The notes below the pieces were generated by a model. That model made no database searches, had not been told where the DNA came from, and was given only the letters and a program-made list of their open reading frames with translations. Both the position numbers and the translations under genes were made by a program. From positions 29,707,572-29,771,571 of the forward strand of contig NC_049982.1 in the NCBI RefSeq assembly GCF_000003815.2: 64,000 bases of DNA. Reading direction: 5' to 3'. Below, piece after piece: positions 51,051-64,000 of the stretch. The stretch is from Branchiostoma floridae. Lineage: Eukaryota > Chordata > Leptocardii > Amphioxiformes > Branchiostomatidae. Within the stretch, counting starts at the first letter, position 1. Every line of letters begins with the position of its first letter.

Positions 51051-51809
51051 TGTACTACTTACTTGTACCATGTGCCTAAAAATGCATGCAGAGAAGAAAA
51101 TCTTTCACTGGATGCAGAGAACAACATTGTATACATGTACAGGAGTTGAAATCAGTGCACCTTTGTTATACAGCCTTCATGCCAAAATAGGTTCTCTGCA
51201 CGAGATAGCATAAGCCTTAACATTCTGTTGACTGTTTAGTTATGATTCTATTAATCGTCAAAGACAACCAACAGGTTACTTTTCTATATTTGTCAAAATG
51301 TTCAGGTACAGATACAGGTCCAGACCTGTCATACAAAGAGCTCTGTACCTAGTGTTATGTTTACAATTGTTGCTACAGACACAGCAGTATCACATTCAAT
51401 AGTGTTCTTGCAAGACCTTCACAGCGCAGTTATCCTCTATGCTGTGATTTGGGACCCTTTCGCTGTGATTTGGGCTCATATGAGATGAGAGCTTTATACA
51501 AAGAGCGTTATAACGTGTTATAACCAGCAAAGGGGGGCTTTTCCTTTGTTTGGCAACAAAGGTAAAGATTCAATGTATTATTTTACTAAATTCAGTCTCA
51601 AAATGCAGGTTATGGTGTTTCTGAAGGTTATAAATTCAAACATTTCAGGAGGAGGATTCAAGCCCCCTACACTGCTCATGCCTGCATCACTTAGCACATT
51701 GCTTAAATGAGACGCTAAGATCCCCCTATGTTGTGACAAAATCCTGTTGAGAACCGTGATAAAGTGTTTCCCTCAAATCTAGCAAAACCAGCAATGCTTC
51801 ACTCAACAC
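51051..51809. other. Intergenic sequence without recognised gene
   Basis: No exon or repeat family identified; the TEX261 3' UTR may reach part of it. Confidence 0.35.
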
Positions 51810-52192
51810 CAGGGGTGGGTACTGGTACATTGTCCTAGTCCTGACAAAATAAGAGAACCAGGTTTTGGACCGAGTAGAAAATGAACTGACTATATCGACT
51901 GGGGTTTAAACGTTTTCAACAGGCAAAAAAAAAAGTCAGTCCAACCAAATTTCTAAAGTCAAACTTGATTTAACAGCTGCCATTTCGTTCACATAACAAC
52001 AATCAGCTCAATTGAGACAACTGCTTTCAGTCTACCCCAAAATTTACATTACTAATAGACACATGTCAAAGCTGAACCCATATTTTCAGACAATCAGGTC
52101 CAGGTTCAGGTCCAGACCTGGACCTGAACCTCTGGATCTGAACAGAACTTGAACTTGTACATGAGTTTTTCTGTGCCGGCTCCCACCCCTAG
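51810..52192. mobile_element. MITE of the GGGTACCGGTAC family
   Basis: Left AGGGGTGGGTACTGGTACA, right GCCGGCTCCCACCCCTAG; GGACCT runs near 52085-52135. It lies just downstream of the TEX261 stop, possibly within its 3' UTR. Confidence 0.82.
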
Positions 52193-52365
52193 TCATCACT
52201 TAACACAATTCTTGGCTATCAAAGTGCTGAAAATGATGAAAGTGCCATAAAATAGCAATTGTTTGGAGACCCAAGTGTGTTTTTCCTTAAAGATCACGAT
52301 GCCAAGAAGATTCCACATCTTGAAACACTTGAGATACGCGACTTTCTTGCATCTTTGGCAGAGTC

Positions 52366-62037
<9,672 letters not shown>

Positions 62038-62290
62038 TTTGATGTAGACGTTGATACAAAATCGACCGAACAAAATATCCAACCAACTCCCCTGTGTAAC
62101 GCGTCTAATTTAGACCATACCATTTTACAGCGAGGGATTTTGATAATACGTCTTTACATGTTAAAGCTCCAAATTAAGCCTTTGTTCTATTTCCCATAGA
62201 TTCTAAGAAATCTTTTAAAGATGTTTCATTCATAAGAAATGGTTTGAGGTTGTTTATATGAAAGTATAAAAGCTAGGTGAAATTTCTTAC

Positions 62291-62357
62291 CTTGTAAGTG
62301 AGTGGTTTATTCCATCCCTCCCGTCATGCAGTTGTGAACCATACTTCTTACTTCCGG
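62291..62357 (-). promoter_or_regulatory. ETS-type promoter element and possible 5' UTR exon of TEX261
   Basis: ACTTCCGG at 62350-62357 (CCGGAAGT on the - strand) is the ETS-factor consensus common in housekeeping promoters. On the - strand CTTACAAG then GTAAGAAAT at 62291-62290 is a good donor, suggesting a non-coding first exon spliced to one of two acceptors near 62087-62092. The acceptors are not strongly pyrimidine-rich, so the leader may instead be unspliced. Confidence 0.45.
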
Positions 62358-62360
62358 GTT

Positions 62361-62520
62361 CAGGAAAAGTTCATCAACAAAGTTCAGATTGTTGTATTGC
62401 ACAGTGTTGTGCAATATGTAGAGTATAGAGAGTTCTCCGATTTGAGTTAAGGTTGTAGTAAGAGCAAGAACGGAACTGTGCGTTTTCAGTCGTTACAAAC
62501 AAGAAGACAACCTTGAAAAG
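62361..62520 (+). other. Putative non-coding first exon of a divergent + strand gene
   Basis: Ends TTGAAAAG then GTAAGTTTG (donor at 62521), a near-perfect splice site. It starts next to the ETS element, so it would be transcribed away from TEX261. The start position is a guess. Confidence 0.4.
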
Positions 62521-62614
62521 GTAAGTTTGGCGGACCTTCACAAACGTCTTAATACGTTCCTCGTCAGGACATTTCGAAAGTCGAAAATTTCGACTTTCGA
62601 AATGTCGAAATGGT

Positions 62615-62925
62615 GGTATTATACCACCTGCATATGCAGGTTAGCGCAGGTAAAATTGGATCGGTGCAGGTATTTTTGATGTCTACCTGCACCTAACCTG
62701 CACTGAGTTTTCTACATAAATGGCCTATGAATTGACTACTAATAAGGTGTATACGGATTGTTATCAGCAGCATTGACTGTTACCACCTGTGAAGTAACTA
62801 ATAGAAGAGAAAATAGCAATTGTTTCTGAACAAATTTAGTATTAGCCATACTTCCTATAAATTCATAGTGGTGCAGGCAAAATTTGTCTGGTGCAGGTAA
62901 TTTTCAATGTTACCATTGCACCAAT
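62615..62925. repeat. Dispersed repeat rich in ACCTGCA/TGCAGGT
   Basis: ACCTGCATATGCAGGTTAGC, GTGCAGGTATTTTTG, CTACCTGCACCTAACCTGCA; same order as in TEX261 intron 2 (55557-55890). Confidence 0.85.
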
Positions 62926-63939
62926 TTAGCAGGACCACGAACAGTGAACAGAAAATGGATTTTTGGAAACATCAATTTATTCGATTCTTTTATTGTAGTA
63001 TTAAATTGAGTGCCTGGCAAAACTATTCTGTGAAAACACTGAGCAATCAGTGGTGACTTTTGAGTAATCTTGCATTCGACTTGCAATTTTAATAATTTTT
63101 AATGATGCTTTAATCATGAGAGCCTGGGTACCATCCTTTGTATTAACCACTGGCTCAATCAACAAGCCATAGTTTGATTTATGGCGCATATTGCTAGGGG
63201 CCAGGGAGGAGCCTGTAGCCAGCCCAGCTGCATGTTTTTTGGCTTTCCAAAGTACCAATCCAGGGATCCAAATTATGTCATTCTATCAAGGGAGTTAGCC
63301 TAACAAAATACTGTCTTTAGTTAGCCTGCAATCGCATGTGCACCTGTCCAACTTATAGATTAAAGTTATGATACCTTGGTTCCCGGATTTTTTCATAAAA
63401 AATATGGAGCGACAGGGCAAAAAAAAAGATTGTAAAATGGTTGGGGTAAAGATAAGGGCTAATCCAAAACAAAAAGAATAAAAATTAAAGTACGCACCCC
63501 CGATTTGGGGGAAGTCTCAGACAAATTTGCCTCACTGAAACGTAAAATGGAAAAACCTGAATAAAGTACGTACCTCTTCTCCAGCGATCTTGAACACCTT
63601 TTGCACCAGACAACCCGGTACTGTACAGTAACAGCACCAGTTCATTGAAAATTACAAAAGTAGTGTCAGTTTTATGTTTGTCCCATTCTTCATGAATGAA
63701 AAATATAACTGCAATAATAATATCCACATTTTAAGGAGCTTATAATATAAAGGTCAATTTGCTACACCAGAAAGTTGGTGAATGGTTTCATTAATGGTGA
63801 AAATTTGCTCAGTGGTAATTTTGTTTTGTTTTGATTTTTCCAAAAAGTAGGAGCGAGCGAATCCATGAACTAATCAATAAAAATTAAAATAGGTATGGCC
63901 TAAACCTCACTTCCATCAACTGTAATCCTTGCTCTCCAG
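62926..63939. other. Likely intron of the divergent gene, nothing recognised
   Basis: AT-rich. A - strand frame with donor-like end (63574-63645) was considered and not accepted. Confidence 0.35.
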
Positions 63940-64000
63940 CACCATGCCTCAGCGGAGCAGTCCAGCGACCCTGAAACACCTGAGTATCGTCAGCATTGCC
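63940..64000 (+). CDS. Start of an unidentified gene (truncated by the window edge)
   Basis: A strong acceptor (CTTGCTCTCCAG, AG at 63938-63939) is followed by CACC and ATG at 63944, a good initiation context. The frame is open to the window end and begins MPQRSSPATLKHLSIVSIA, whose last residues are hydrophobic and could begin a signal or membrane anchor. Another frame is also open over this short piece, so the reading frame is not certain. No family was recognised from 19 residues. Confidence 0.4.

Noticed and set aside
63574..63645. Possible short first exon on the - strand (MNWCCYCTVPGCL ... then GTACGT)
   Set aside because: Only 24 codons, no partner exon, and it overlaps the likely intron of the divergent + strand gene.

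Overview
The window looks like draft-assembly DNA from an invertebrate deuterostome, most probably a lancelet (Branchiostoma). The grounds are two spliced animal genes with compact coding exons in AT-rich introns, a very dense load of short non-autonomous DNA transposons and 3'-truncated non-LTR retrotransposons, tRNA-derived SINEs of a type I associate with amphioxus, and three assembly gaps (4124-4223, 6773-7052, 9673-9772). The species call is inference. Nothing looks bacterial, organellar or viral.

Two genes can be rebuilt exon by exon with matching splice phases. On the + strand, 33700-45745 encodes a 211-residue stanniocalcin-family secreted glycoprotein hormone in four coding exons, with a TATA promoter near 33347 and a poly(A) signal at 46151. 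On the - strand, 62037-52366 encodes a 209-residue TEX261/SVP26-family membrane protein of the early secretory pathway in six coding exons. Just upstream of TEX261, facing the other way, is what looks like the start of a third gene: a non-coding exon ending at 62520 and a second exon from 63940 with a start codon at 63944. The two genes would share the ETS-type promoter near 62350.

The first 33 kb contains no gene I can support. It is a mosaic of repeats: LINE 3' fragments (9071-9672, 10030-10400, 11385-11550, 12903-13567), SINEs, internally deleted mariner elements (17284-17862 and 24791-25368), pogo/Tigger-like MITEs (22558-23021, 30396-30562, 37960-38417, 57588-57765) and at least eight further short inverted-repeat families with members across the window. 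Several insertions are nested, and for two of them an uninterrupted copy of the host repeat lies elsewhere in the window and serves as an empty site.

Tandem arrays form the third layer: a 170-bp array (32278-32970), a 155-bp array in stanniocalcin intron 1 (33843-34300), a 25-bp satellite with higher-order structure (48696-49396), a 30-bp CCAAT-containing minisatellite in the last TEX261 intron (52557-53295) and a 39/42-bp minisatellite that stays open in several frames (58525-58846). I did not find an undescribed enzyme system. The most interesting points are the stanniocalcin gene that lacks the C-terminal cysteine used for dimers in vertebrates, its retrotransposon-derived splice acceptor, and the nested and paired transposons that let insertion events be read directly.
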